Both the position numbers and the translations under genes were made by a program. The notes under the pieces are model-generated. The model made no database searches, had not been told where the DNA came from, and was given only the letters and a program-made list of their open reading frames with translations. This document shows positions 14,354 to 20,808 of a DNA stretch of 20,808 nt, one piece after another. Origin of the DNA: Nitrosopumilales archaeon (lineage in GTDB: Archaea > Thermoproteota > Nitrososphaeria > Nitrososphaerales > Nitrososphaeraceae); assembly GCA_009665115.1 (NCBI GenBank), contig WJXE01000008.1:1-20808 (forward strand). The letters are read 5' to 3'. Numbering within the stretch: the first letter of the stretch is position 1; every line of letters begins with the position of its first letter.

Positions 14354-14935
14354 ATGACAAGTAATCCGAAAGAATCAGTTCTAAAAATTGTTGCATTGGA
14401 AGTTCTCCAAAAGAACGGTGTGAATGTAGAAAGGCTCAAAGAATTGATTACGAAAGGCGTAGGCGCAGAATTTGCAACGTACTATTACTATACGATATTA
14501 AGAATGCATTGTACAGGACTAGAAGGTGAGGGTGTCAAGGAGATAGTAGAAGATGCAAGAATCGAGGATAGAAATCACTTTGAAGCAATGGTTCCAAGGC
14601 TATATGAGTTGGGCGGAAGCCTTCCAAGAGATATTAGGAAGTTTGCAGACCAATCCGGTTGTCCAGATGCGTATCTGCCAGATAACTGGCAAGATCTTAG
14701 TTCCATATTGAAAGTGCTTTTGGAGGCTGAGCAATGTGCAATAAGATCTTGGGGCGAGGTTTGCGATATGACGGCGGGTAAAGATCCAAGGACATATGAC
14801 ATAGCACAGGGGATAATGCAAGAGGAAATAGAGCACGAAGCATGGTTTATTGAGCTTCTCTCAAAAAGACCTTCAGGGCACTTTAGAAGAAAATTTGTAG
14901 GTCAGTCTCCCCACTCAGGAACTCACGGCAGCTAA
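14354..14935 (+). CDS. Dps-like ferritin family protein (DPSL type)
   Basis: 193-residue ferritin-like four-helix protein, expected to oxidise and store iron using peroxide and to protect DNA during oxidative stress. Likely dinuclear-metal ligands are E39 (GAEFATYYYY), the E71/D72...H75 segment (RIEDRNHFE), E126 (LEAEQ) and E158-x-x-H161 (EEIEHE). Two cysteines, C103 (SGCPDAYL) and C128 (EAEQCAIR), sit where Dps-like 'thioferritins' of archaea carry a conserved pair near the metal site; that placement is from memory of the family. It has its own TATA box 25 bases before the ATG. Bacterioferritin is less likely because of the cysteine pair and the C-terminal extension. Confidence 0.87.
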   Translation: MTSNPKESVLKIVALEVLQKNGVNVERLKELITKGVGAEFATYYYYTILRMHCTGLEGEGVKEIVEDARIEDRNHFEAMVPRLYELGGSLPRDIRKFADQSGCPDAYLPDNWQDLSSILKVLLEAEQCAIRSWGEVCDMTAGKDPRTYDIAQGIMQEEIEHEAWFIELLSKRPSGHFRRKFVGQSPHSGTHGS

Positions 14936-14956
14936 TCCAGCTGTGACTTAGATTTA

Positions 14957-14962
14957 TTTTTT
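14957..14962 (+). terminator. T6 run after the Dps-like gene
   Basis: Six T on the plus strand, about 20 bases past the stop codon. A weak CCGTC/GGCGG stem follows further on. Confidence 0.4.
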
Positions 14963-14995
14963 GGCATTAATACCCGTCTTTTCAGGCGGCTTCAG

Positions 14996-15008
14996 TATAT
15001 TTTTATAA
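14996..15008 (+). promoter_or_regulatory. TATA box of the small membrane protein gene
   Basis: TATATTTTTATAA lies about 30 bases before the ATG at 15035, the spacing seen for the neighbouring short-leader genes. Confidence 0.5.
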
Positions 15009-15034
15009 TCTGTTTCCATCCATATTCTCTGTAT

Positions 15035-15184
15035 ATGCGGAATCAGAGGAGAATAGGGGAGGCACTAATGATTGCTAGCGGAATTGGGATAACTGTTGTT
15101 GGATACGTGTTAGGCGTCTTCTTTGTATCTTACGGAGGACTAGCTATTGCATCGCTAGGTGTGGTTTCAATATTTTGGCGGTAG
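15035..15184 (+). CDS. small membrane protein, 49 residues
   Basis: Starting at ATG 15035, the frame reads MRNQRRIGEAL, then an almost unbroken hydrophobic stretch (IGITVVGYVLGVFFVSYGG, then LAIASLGVVSIFW) ending with Arg and TAG. This suggests one long or two short membrane helices joined by a Tyr-Gly-Gly turn, with the positive N-terminus inside. A second in-frame ATG at 15068 would give 38 residues. The good TATA box upstream is the main support beyond composition. It converges on the coiled-coil gene at 15196 with an 11-base gap. No family recognised; such proteins are often missed in annotation. Confidence 0.55.
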   Translation: MRNQRRIGEALMIASGIGITVVGYVLGVFFVSYGGLAIASLGVVSIFWR

Positions 15185-15195
15185 AAGCGCGCGAG

Positions 15196-16488
15196 TTACG
15201 CAGCTATCTCATATTTTTTGCCAAATATTTTGGAAAGGCAATCCTCTGATTCATTTCGCAAGCTATTATGCTGAAGTCTTTTTTCTTCAATTTGCTTTTC
15301 TAGCTGATGCAACCTGATTTTCTGGTCTCCGATATCCTGCGTGGTATTCTTGATCTCTTCTTTCAATTCTAAATGGCTGCTGCCAAATTTTCCTTCTCTA
15401 GTTTGATAGAGAGTTTTGAGATAGTGGTGCCTAGTTTCGAACTTGTTCTTAAAATCTGGCAGTATCTTAATGAGATTGTCTATATGACGCTCTACTTTGG
15501 TAGCATCTTTGAGGCGTATTTTCTCATTGGAAAGTGCTTTTTGAATTTCGGTTAGAATATCAAGATATGGCGTTATCTCTGTTTCTGAGAAAATATTCCA
15601 TGGTTCTACTGCTAACACTTTTAGCAGCTCGGATGTCTGCTTCGTAATGCCATACGAATACTTTGTAAATGCCCTCGATATAGGACTGAAAAGGTCGAGC
15701 AACTGCTTCTGCGCTTCTACTTCCTCATGTTCTACTTGCTTTATCTCTTTACCGATCCTAACCCCTTCGTGGAACTCTGCCGAGTTCTCAACTGTTAGCA
15801 TTCGGTTGCTCAATTCCTGGAGCCTCTTTTCTAATTGTATTACTTCCTTACGAGTATGTTCGATACGCTTTTCGTCTAGATATATAGAATTAATCCCATC
15901 TGATAACATGTTCAGACGCTCGGTACAATATAAGAACGGTCTTTGCTTGTTATCGAACTTTGCGAGAATAGAATTCACCTCTTTAGATAACGAGGAAAGT
16001 GTTTCAAACTCACCCTTTAACTTTCCTGCATACTTTTTGATAAAAACATTGAAAACCCTGTTGTGAGATGCACTAACTTCTCTGAATCGATTAGTAATGG
16101 CTTCCAACCTTTGTTTGAACCTCATGGCCTCGCCGTAAGATACAGGCGAAGGCAACTCTATTGATGACTCCCTCCTCAAACTCGCAACAACGGTTCTCTT
16201 CGATATTTCTACAATTGATTCAAATTTTGCTTCCTCGACCTTGATCTTCTCTCTCTCCAAATCATTCGCAAGCTTTTCTATCGTCCTCAACGATTTTGCA
16301 ACGGCATCTCTAACTGAAGATAGGTCACTACGTAATTCCTCGACACTTCTAGATTCAATGGTTCCAATAAGTGATAACGCCTCTGAAATGAGCACATTCT
16401 TGGATGTCTGTAATTGATCACTTGTAATTTTTAATTCCGAAGAATCATCCGTTTTATTAAAAAGTCGAAATCGAGGGGTCGTTATCAA
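15196..16488 (-). CDS. long coiled-coil protein of unknown function
   Basis: 430 residues, almost entirely helical and charged, with heptad-like runs (RTIEKLANDLEREKIKVEEA; LEKRLQELSNRML; LHQLEKQIEEKRLQ). The N-terminus (RFRLFNK) is basic and short. No Walker motifs, hinge or membrane helix are present, so it is not an SMC or SbcC ATPase itself, although homologues in Thaumarchaeota have, as I recall, been auto-annotated as SbcC-like because of the coiled coil. The start is TTG 16488; a TATA-like GTTTATTTACC about 22 bases upstream on the minus strand supports it, and no upstream ATG is in frame. The gene is intact, unlike the coiled-coil/HTH gene at the start of the window, to which it is not obviously related. 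A scaffold or chromosome/cytoskeleton role is only a guess. Confidence 0.8.
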   Translation of the reverse strand: MITTPRFRLFNKTDDSSELKITSDQLQTSKNVLISEALSLIGTIESRSVEELRSDLSSVRDAVAKSLRTIEKLANDLEREKIKVEEAKFESIVEISKRTVVASLRRESSIELPSPVSYGEAMRFKQRLEAITNRFREVSASHNRVFNVFIKKYAGKLKGEFETLSSLSKEVNSILAKFDNKQRPFLYCTERLNMLSDGINSIYLDEKRIEHTRKEVIQLEKRLQELSNRMLTVENSAEFHEGVRIGKEIKQVEHEEVEAQKQLLDLFSPISRAFTKYSYGITKQTSELLKVLAVEPWNIFSETEITPYLDILTEIQKALSNEKIRLKDATKVERHIDNLIKILPDFKNKFETRHHYLKTLYQTREGKFGSSHLELKEEIKNTTQDIGDQKIRLHQLEKQIEEKRLQHNSLRNESEDCLSKIFGKKYEIAA

Positions 16489-16720
16489 GCTGTTGATGAG
16501 GTGGTAAATAAACTGTTATGCTTCAGTTCAGGAGAGAGGTTGACACCAGTATTCTACATACCAAATATTGTAATTCGCAGTTTTTCGACTCTAGTTAAAT
16601 CTAGCCAGTAATGGAAAACATTTAGTCCTCATGGTACACACAAATATGCCGGATCTGAGTTTCTACAATCGTACATGAGTTAACACATCTGATCCCATCT
16701 AACGGAATGCTTTTGAGATC

Positions 16721-16773
16721 GGGCCGTCTCGAGCATCAGGGTGTTATCCGAGCTTGTAATGGCCCTTCTTTTT
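16721..16773 (+). other. possible structured RNA 3' end with T-run
   Basis: GGGCC 16721-16725 pairs with GGCCC 16761-16765, and CTCG 16728-16731 pairs with CGAG 16749-16752 inside it; TTCTTTTT follows at once. Upstream, CCCATCT at 16694-16700 can alternatively pair with AGATcGGG at 16717-16723. Nested and competing stems followed by a T-run fit the end of a small plus-strand transcript. Chance pairing is possible. Confidence 0.25.
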
Positions 16774-16932
16774 CCTTGATGAGTTCTTGACATTGTCACT
16801 GAATGTGTCATTGTCGCACAGACACAAAAATGCATACGGACAGATAAGGGAGAACCAATTAGACGATTAGTACTGACAGTTCAAATATACAGGAATCGCC
16901 TGACACACGAATCAACTTAACTACCGGATTTC

Positions 16933-16939
16933 AAAAAAA
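16933..16939 (-). terminator. T7 run after purL
   Basis: Seven T on the minus strand about 55 bases past the purL stop; likely the end of the purQ-purL message. Confidence 0.45.
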
Positions 16940-16991
16940 TCAGTCTGAGTGTCGACATCCTAGCAATAACCATTATCACCAATCTAGGAAT

Positions 16992-19226
16992 TTACCTCGT
17001 CATAATTTGTTCTAATCTCTTAAAATTTGTTGTTATAGCCCGAAGGTCTGTATCGATCAGAATTTCACTTTTCATCTTGAATGTGACATTTTCATTGTAG
17101 GCATCACCAATTTGAGAGAAAACTAAACCATCGATACCGGATAATATTTTTTCGACCGTCTTCGGCTCCTGTGTCCCGATTACATATCGGGAGTGAGATT
17201 CCGAGAAAAGCAAGCTATCTATGCTATAGCAAGAATTTGGTATCTTATCGATAAAAATGTTAAAACCTACTCCTCCCAAAATTGCCATTTCAGAAATAGC
17301 CACTGCAACTCCGCCCTTGGAGCAGTCATGAACACAACTCACCGCGTTCTTGTCGATGAGTTCCAGTGTACTTCTAAGATTCAACCTATCAATATTCATG
17401 TCGACCTTTGCAACATTGCCGCCGGTTATGCGGTGCACATACTCGTAATATTCTGAACCACCGGTTTCGTTAGCCGTAGTTCCAACAATAAAAATAGCAT
17501 CTCCATCTTTTAAAGAGGACTGCGTAATCAATCGTTTTTCTTCAATAAGGCCGATCGCGCCTATGACTGGGGTCGGTTTAATGGGTCCTTTAGAAGTTTC
17601 GTTATAGAAGCTCACTTTGCCTCCGACCACTGGGATCTTCATGAATTTGCAATAGTTATTTATTGCACTCACCGCCCTGCGGAAACTCCAAAATACTTCA
17701 GGGTTCTCAGGACTGCCGAACTGCAGGTGATCAATTATTCCAATAGGATACGCGCCGGTACAAGCCACATTTCGACATGCTTCTGAAAGGCATCCCAGCG
17801 TTCCATGATAAGGATCGATGTAACATTGTTTAGAATTTCCATCTAGTTTGACTGAAATAAACTTGCCATTATCCAACCTGAGAACGGATGCGTCTGCGTA
17901 TCCAGGCTTTACCATGGTTCGCAATCCTACTTCATGATCGTACTGACGATAAATCCATTCCTTGCTCGCAATAGTCGGATTGGATAGCATTGAGAGTAAC
18001 ACTCTTGTTAAATTCGAAGGGGTGACTGGCGGTGTGAAATCAAGTCTTAACGTAGATAGGTAGGCAGGGCGTTTAGAAAATCTCCTAGCCAAAGGCGCGT
18101 TCGCGACTATGTTTGAAGGCATATTCGCAACAATTTTTTCGTTACATCTAATCACTAGGTTGTGATGGTCCTTGATTTTCCCCAATATCACATACTTGAG
18201 TTCGTATTTATCAAAGATCCGTCGTATATTATCGATTTTTAAATGGTCGGTAATTATCAGCATTCGTTCTTGAGATTCAGACAACATTAATTCTAGAGGT
18301 GACATTCCCTTCTCTTTGACATGGACCTCACTTAGCTCGATATCAAAGCCTTTTTCTAAATTATCCGACATTTCTGACAAACAACAAGACAAACCTCCCC
18401 CTCCTAGATCTTTGAGCGCTTTAATAGCACCCTCTTCGACAGCCTCGGTTATTGCCTCAATAAGCAATTTTTCTAGAAATGGATCCGGAATTTGGACTGC
18501 CGATCTATTGTGATGGAGGTATGTCTTTGAAGCAAAAGCGGCTCCGCGAATTCCATCTCTTCCAGTCGGGCCACCAACTAGAATAATCAAGTCATCATAA
18601 TTTGCCCTGTTTCGAACAATAGAGTCGCGGCGACCAAAGCCGATCGAGGCTACGTCTACAAGACAATAATTGATAAAAGAGGGGTCAAATTCGATTTCTC
18701 CTGCGACAGTGGGGACACCAATGCAATTCCCATAGTCGCCGATCCCTCTGACAACATGTCTGAATAGCCATTCTGAGTTGGAGCTACCGTCTTCATTATC
18801 CTCTTTGAGTAGAGGTGCAAATCTAAGGGCGTCGAGGAGTGCTATCGGTCGAGTTCCCGTGGAAATTATGTCTCGTATCACGCCACCCACCCCAGTAGCC
18901 GCACCTCCGTAAGGATCGACCGCTGAGGGATGGTTATGACTCTCAATATGTACTGTTATTACGTAACCATCACCTACGTCCAGCACAGCGGCATCGTAGC
19001 CTGGACCAACTACAACGTGCTTCCCTTTACTAGGCAGCATTTTAATGAATCTCTTCGACGACTTATATGAACAATGTTCTGACCACTCTGCTGCGACAAT
19101 TTCCTTTTCGGTTTTGTTTGGTTCACGATTTAATTTGTACGCAAGATATCTCGACTCCTCTTTTGTTAGGGCAGCCATAACGATCTCAAACCATTTTACT
19201 TGGGCTGCAGATAAGTCGAAAGGCAT
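16992..19226 (-). CDS. purL: phosphoribosylformylglycinamidine synthase subunit PurL
   Basis: 744-residue synthetase subunit that converts FGAR, ATP and ammonia (from PurQ) to FGAM in purine synthesis. It is the short, archaeal/Gram-positive type that needs PurS and PurQ. Motifs visible: AAEWSEHCSYKSSK with the catalytic His at about 51, HIESHNHPSAVDPYGGAATG (from 93), GVGGVIRDI, KDLGGGGLSCCLSEM, and in the second half a repeat of the AIRS-like fold (CVHDCSKGGVAVAISEM). Length is normal. ATG 19226 overlaps the purQ end by 31 bases; a second ATG at 19178 (MAALTKEESRYLAYKL) is nearer the usual family start. Probably co-transcribed with purQ. Confidence 0.97.
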   Translation of the reverse strand: MPFDLSAAQVKWFEIVMAALTKEESRYLAYKLNREPNKTEKEIVAAEWSEHCSYKSSKRFIKMLPSKGKHVVVGPGYDAAVLDVGDGYVITVHIESHNHPSAVDPYGGAATGVGGVIRDIISTGTRPIALLDALRFAPLLKEDNEDGSSNSEWLFRHVVRGIGDYGNCIGVPTVAGEIEFDPSFINYCLVDVASIGFGRRDSIVRNRANYDDLIILVGGPTGRDGIRGAAFASKTYLHHNRSAVQIPDPFLEKLLIEAITEAVEEGAIKALKDLGGGGLSCCLSEMSDNLEKGFDIELSEVHVKEKGMSPLELMLSESQERMLIITDHLKIDNIRRIFDKYELKYVILGKIKDHHNLVIRCNEKIVANMPSNIVANAPLARRFSKRPAYLSTLRLDFTPPVTPSNLTRVLLSMLSNPTIASKEWIYRQYDHEVGLRTMVKPGYADASVLRLDNGKFISVKLDGNSKQCYIDPYHGTLGCLSEACRNVACTGAYPIGIIDHLQFGSPENPEVFWSFRRAVSAINNYCKFMKIPVVGGKVSFYNETSKGPIKPTPVIGAIGLIEEKRLITQSSLKDGDAIFIVGTTANETGGSEYYEYVHRITGGNVAKVDMNIDRLNLRSTLELIDKNAVSCVHDCSKGGVAVAISEMAILGGVGFNIFIDKIPNSCYSIDSLLFSESHSRYVIGTQEPKTVEKILSGIDGLVFSQIGDAYNENVTFKMKSEILIDTDLRAITTNFKRLEQIMTR

Positions 19227-19867
19227 CGGAAGATCATCGAAGCTTCGTCAAAAGATCGGTTAACAGGTGCCCTTTCAGGATGAGGCATGATCCCCATTAC
19301 GTTGCCTTCTTCATTGCAGACGGCTGCGATGTGATCTACGGAACCGTTCGGATCGTCCTTAAAATATCGGAACACAACCTGGTTATTCCTTAAAATGGAT
19401 TTTAAAAGTCGACCATCTGCAACGTACCTTCCCTCGCCATGGGCAATCGGAATCTTAAACGTTTGATTCCTCTTGAATAACGATGTGAATGGCGTATTGT
19501 TGTTATCCACCTGTATGGTTGTCCACCGGCATACAAATGAAAGAGAATTATTCATAACTAACGCTCCTGGAAGCAGGCCACACTCAACTAGAATTTGAAA
19601 ACCGTTGCAGATGCCAAGGATTGTTCGTCCACCCTTTGCCATCTTCTTCAATTCGATTGCAACAGGAGTATGTGCAGCTATGACACCTGCGCGAAGACGA
19701 TCACCATATGCAAAACCGCCGGGAATTATGACGGAATCATATGTTCCCAGATTGCTATCTGTGTGCCACACAAAGTCGGCCTGGATCTTCAACACATTAT
19801 TAAGGATATAGTGAACATCCCGGTCGCAATTACTGCCGGGGAAAACAACGATCCCAATTCTTGCCAT
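19196..19867 (-). CDS. purQ: phosphoribosylformylglycinamidine synthase subunit PurQ (glutaminase)
   Basis: Class I glutamine amidotransferase of about 223 residues that feeds ammonia to PurL. It begins MARIGIVVFPGSNCDRDVHY, the usual start of the family. The nucleophile elbow is ILGICNGFQIL (C87), and the other catalytic residues lie in GIMPHPERAP (H196, E198). IAHGEGRYV is also typical. The frame is open upstream to an ATG at 19993, which would add a 42-residue charged extension unlike the family. The nearest minus-strand TATA (about 20005-20014) would start RNA near 19985, downstream of that ATG, so the shorter form is preferred, with a leader of about 120 bases. It overlaps purL by 31 bases. 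Confidence 0.94.
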   Translation of the reverse strand: MARIGIVVFPGSNCDRDVHYILNNVLKIQADFVWHTDSNLGTYDSVIIPGGFAYGDRLRAGVIAAHTPVAIELKKMAKGGRTILGICNGFQILVECGLLPGALVMNNSLSFVCRWTTIQVDNNNTPFTSLFKRNQTFKIPIAHGEGRYVADGRLLKSILRNNQVVFRYFKDDPNGSVDHIAAVCNEEGNVMGIMPHPERAPVNRSFDEASMIFRCLSTYLQPK

Positions 19868-20006
19868 ACGTTGAGATGAATATGAGCCTTCCTGGTGCCT
19901 ATTAAGATTCTCATTAGAGATAGGTTTCGTAGCTATCATTGTGCCAACAGGCCCCTTCTTCCGTTGCTCTTCCCGTCGAATCTGTCCTATCATGCGTTTT
20001 ACAAAG

Positions 20007-20015
20007 TTTTTATTC
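20007..20015 (+). promoter_or_regulatory. TATA element of the CBS gene, in a compact divergent promoter
   Basis: TTTTTATTC is centred about 25 bases before the ATG at 20036, so the CBS message should be leaderless. Read on the other strand, the same A/T block (AATAAAAAC) can serve purQ. Confidence 0.5.
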
Positions 20016-20035
20016 TAAGGCCAAGCGAATAAACT

Positions 20036-20461
20036 ATGAAGAAAGAAGTTGTCAGAGACATAATGACAAGGCACGTTGTTAGCATCGCCGAAGCAAGTAC
20101 CGCCTTGGAAGCGGCTAAGCTTATGACGGAGAAGGCTATCAGCTCTTTAATCGTTACAAAGGATGATTATCCCATCGGGATTCTCACGGAGAACGACTTC
20201 GTTAAAAAGATTTGCATAAAAGAGTTGCAACCGTCAAATGTAAAAGTCGGTGATATTATGTCAAAAATTAGAACCTATGCAGATCCCGAGACCCCCATCG
20301 AAGTCGCCGTCCAACGCATGATAAATCATAAGATTCACCGATTGCCCGTTATGGTCGGTGGAAACGTTATCGGCATTATCACCGTCACTGATTTAGCAGA
20401 ACACCTGAGAACGATATTATTAATTGGAGGAGGATTGGAAGGCCAAACTCTCCTTTCATAG
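20036..20461 (+). CDS. two-CBS-domain protein
   Basis: 141-residue protein made of a single Bateman module. The first CBS domain opens VVRDIMTRHVVSI and continues ALEAAKLMTEKAISSLIV...GILTENDFVKK. The second opens VKVGDIMSKIRTYADPETPI and ends RLPVMVGGNVIGIITVTDLAEHLR. Such stand-alone modules bind adenosine nucleotides (AMP, ATP, SAM) and regulate partner proteins. It lies between purQ and purS on the opposite strand, so a sensor role tied to purine nucleotide levels is attractive, but this is inferred only from position. The start is ATG 20036, with a TATA box 25 bases before. The last 14 residues form a short glycine-rich tail. Confidence 0.93.
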   Translation: MKKEVVRDIMTRHVVSIAEASTALEAAKLMTEKAISSLIVTKDDYPIGILTENDFVKKICIKELQPSNVKVGDIMSKIRTYADPETPIEVAVQRMINHKIHRLPVMVGGNVIGIITVTDLAEHLRTILLIGGGLEGQTLLS

Positions 20462-20489
20462 CTGGCAGAATCAAATAATAACCTCGTTC

Positions 20490-20786
20490 CTACTTGGTCA
20501 CGTTATCGGCATTCCCTAACATTGCCTTCACGGAACAGTTACTAATAACTGGATTGAAAATTCGGAGTTCTTTGCACATTTTGCGAACGCTCTCCTCCGC
20601 TACACTTTTGGATTTTGCCGTGATAATCATTTTCAGGTTTTTGGTGGACCTTACCGACTTAATATTCGAGTATCCCCCTTTAACAACCAAGTCTCGAAGT
20701 ATCGTCTCGCCCTCAGGATCACTTACATATGGTTTATTCTCGATAGTGACCAAAACCAGAAAATCGGATAGATTAGATTTCGTCAT
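20490..20786 (-). CDS. purS: phosphoribosylformylglycinamidine synthase subunit PurS
   Basis: Small structural subunit, 98 residues from ATG 20786, that joins PurL and PurQ in the FGAM synthetase complex. The family pattern is clear: a first strand (FLVLVTIENKPYVSDPEGET), a helix, GGYSNIKSVRSTKNLKMII, then the helix AEESVRKMCKELRIFNPVIS and a final strand. A GTG at 20792 would add two residues. At about 98 residues it is a little longer than the usual 80-85, with extra residues at both ends. It is on the same strand as purQ and purL but separated from them by the CBS gene, so it probably has its own promoter, beyond or near the window edge. Confidence 0.9.
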   Translation of the reverse strand: MTKSNLSDFLVLVTIENKPYVSDPEGETILRDLVVKGGYSNIKSVRSTKNLKMIITAKSKSVAEESVRKMCKELRIFNPVISNCSVKAMLGNADNVTK

Positions 20787-20808
20787 GAGCACACTTGGTC
20801 CTTAGACA

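Larger units (their letters stand above)
16489..16991. other. 503-base non-coding stretch
   Basis: No gene-length ORF is evident. It contains the promoter of the coiled-coil gene, a potential stem-loop at 16721-16765 followed by TTCTTTTT, a region rich in repeated CATTGTC and TGTCA words (about 16788-16825), and the probable purL terminator at 16933-16939. No RNA family was recognised: the GATCCCATCT at 16691-16700 recalls part of 5S rRNA, but the rest does not fit. Confidence 0.5.

Noticed and set aside
15196..16488. SbcC or SMC ATPase
   Set aside because: No Walker A, Walker B or signature motif; only the coiled coil is shared.
16685..16745. Possible 5S rRNA (GATCCCATCT and nearby GGAA)
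   Set aside because: The conserved GAAGTTAAG-like loop and the closing helix I are absent, so the likeness is limited to about ten bases.
16710..16791. Short plus-strand ORF starting MLLRSGRLEHQG
   Set aside because: Only 27 codons, no TATA box at the right distance, and it overlaps the potential RNA stems.
19868..19993. 42-residue N-terminal extension of PurQ
   Set aside because: Unlike the family, and the nearest TATA would place the RNA start inside it; kept only as an alternative start.
1..20808. CRISPR array, insertion sequence or prophage
   Set aside because: No regularly spaced repeats, transposase, integrase or terminal repeats seen anywhere in the window.

Overview
The window reads as a mesophilic archaeal chromosome segment, most likely from the Nitrososphaerota (Thaumarchaeota). 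The case rests on archaeal-type genes (ribosomal proteins S24e and S27ae, aIF5A, Pus10, archaeal SRP54, diphthamide synthase Dph6, archaeal phosphoglycolate phosphatase, separate PurS/PurQ/PurL subunits). It also rests on TATA boxes about 25 bases before very short leaders, on intron-bearing tRNA genes, and on two long coiled-coil proteins, one of them resembling a family I associate with soil Nitrososphaera-like archaea. No ammonia-oxidation gene is present, so the lifestyle cannot be read from this piece.

Layout. 1-2060: a decayed coiled-coil/HTH gene (two frameshifts and an in-frame stop) flanked by non-coding DNA that contains inverted repeats. 2061-4710 (minus): phosphoglycolate phosphatase and argS, overlapping. 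4839-5210 (minus): a small unknown protein with palindromes on both sides. 5414-6325 (plus): tRNA-Arg(CCG) with a small intron, then rps24e-rps27ae. 6465-10402 (minus): dph6, srp54, pus10 packed as an operon, then an unknown HExxH protein. 10403-11070: mostly non-coding, with a two-intron tRNA-Tyr(GTA). 11071-12075 (minus): hemB. 12152-15184 (plus): GT2 glycosyltransferase, an unknown 200-residue protein, aIF5A, a Dps-like ferritin and a small membrane protein. 15196-16488 (minus): a coiled-coil protein. 16489-16991: about 500 non-coding bases. 16992-20786: purL, purQ and purS on the minus strand, with a CBS-domain gene on the plus strand between purQ and purS.

Much of the window concerns the translation apparatus: two tRNAs, arginyl-tRNA synthetase, Pus10 (tRNA T-loop pseudouridine), Dph6 (EF2 diphthamide), aIF5A, two ribosomal proteins and SRP54. 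A second theme is purine synthesis: all three FGAM synthetase subunits are present. HemB supplies tetrapyrroles and the ferritin-like protein handles iron and oxidative stress. Many genes appear to start with TTG or GTG.

The most unusual observations are the T-loop intron of tRNA-Tyr, the non-canonical intron of tRNA-Arg, the absence of U54 in both tRNAs while the local Pus10 has an altered active-site motif, the decayed coiled-coil gene, and several possible structured-RNA or operator palindromes in the non-coding stretches. I did not find a clearly new multi-gene defence or metabolic system.
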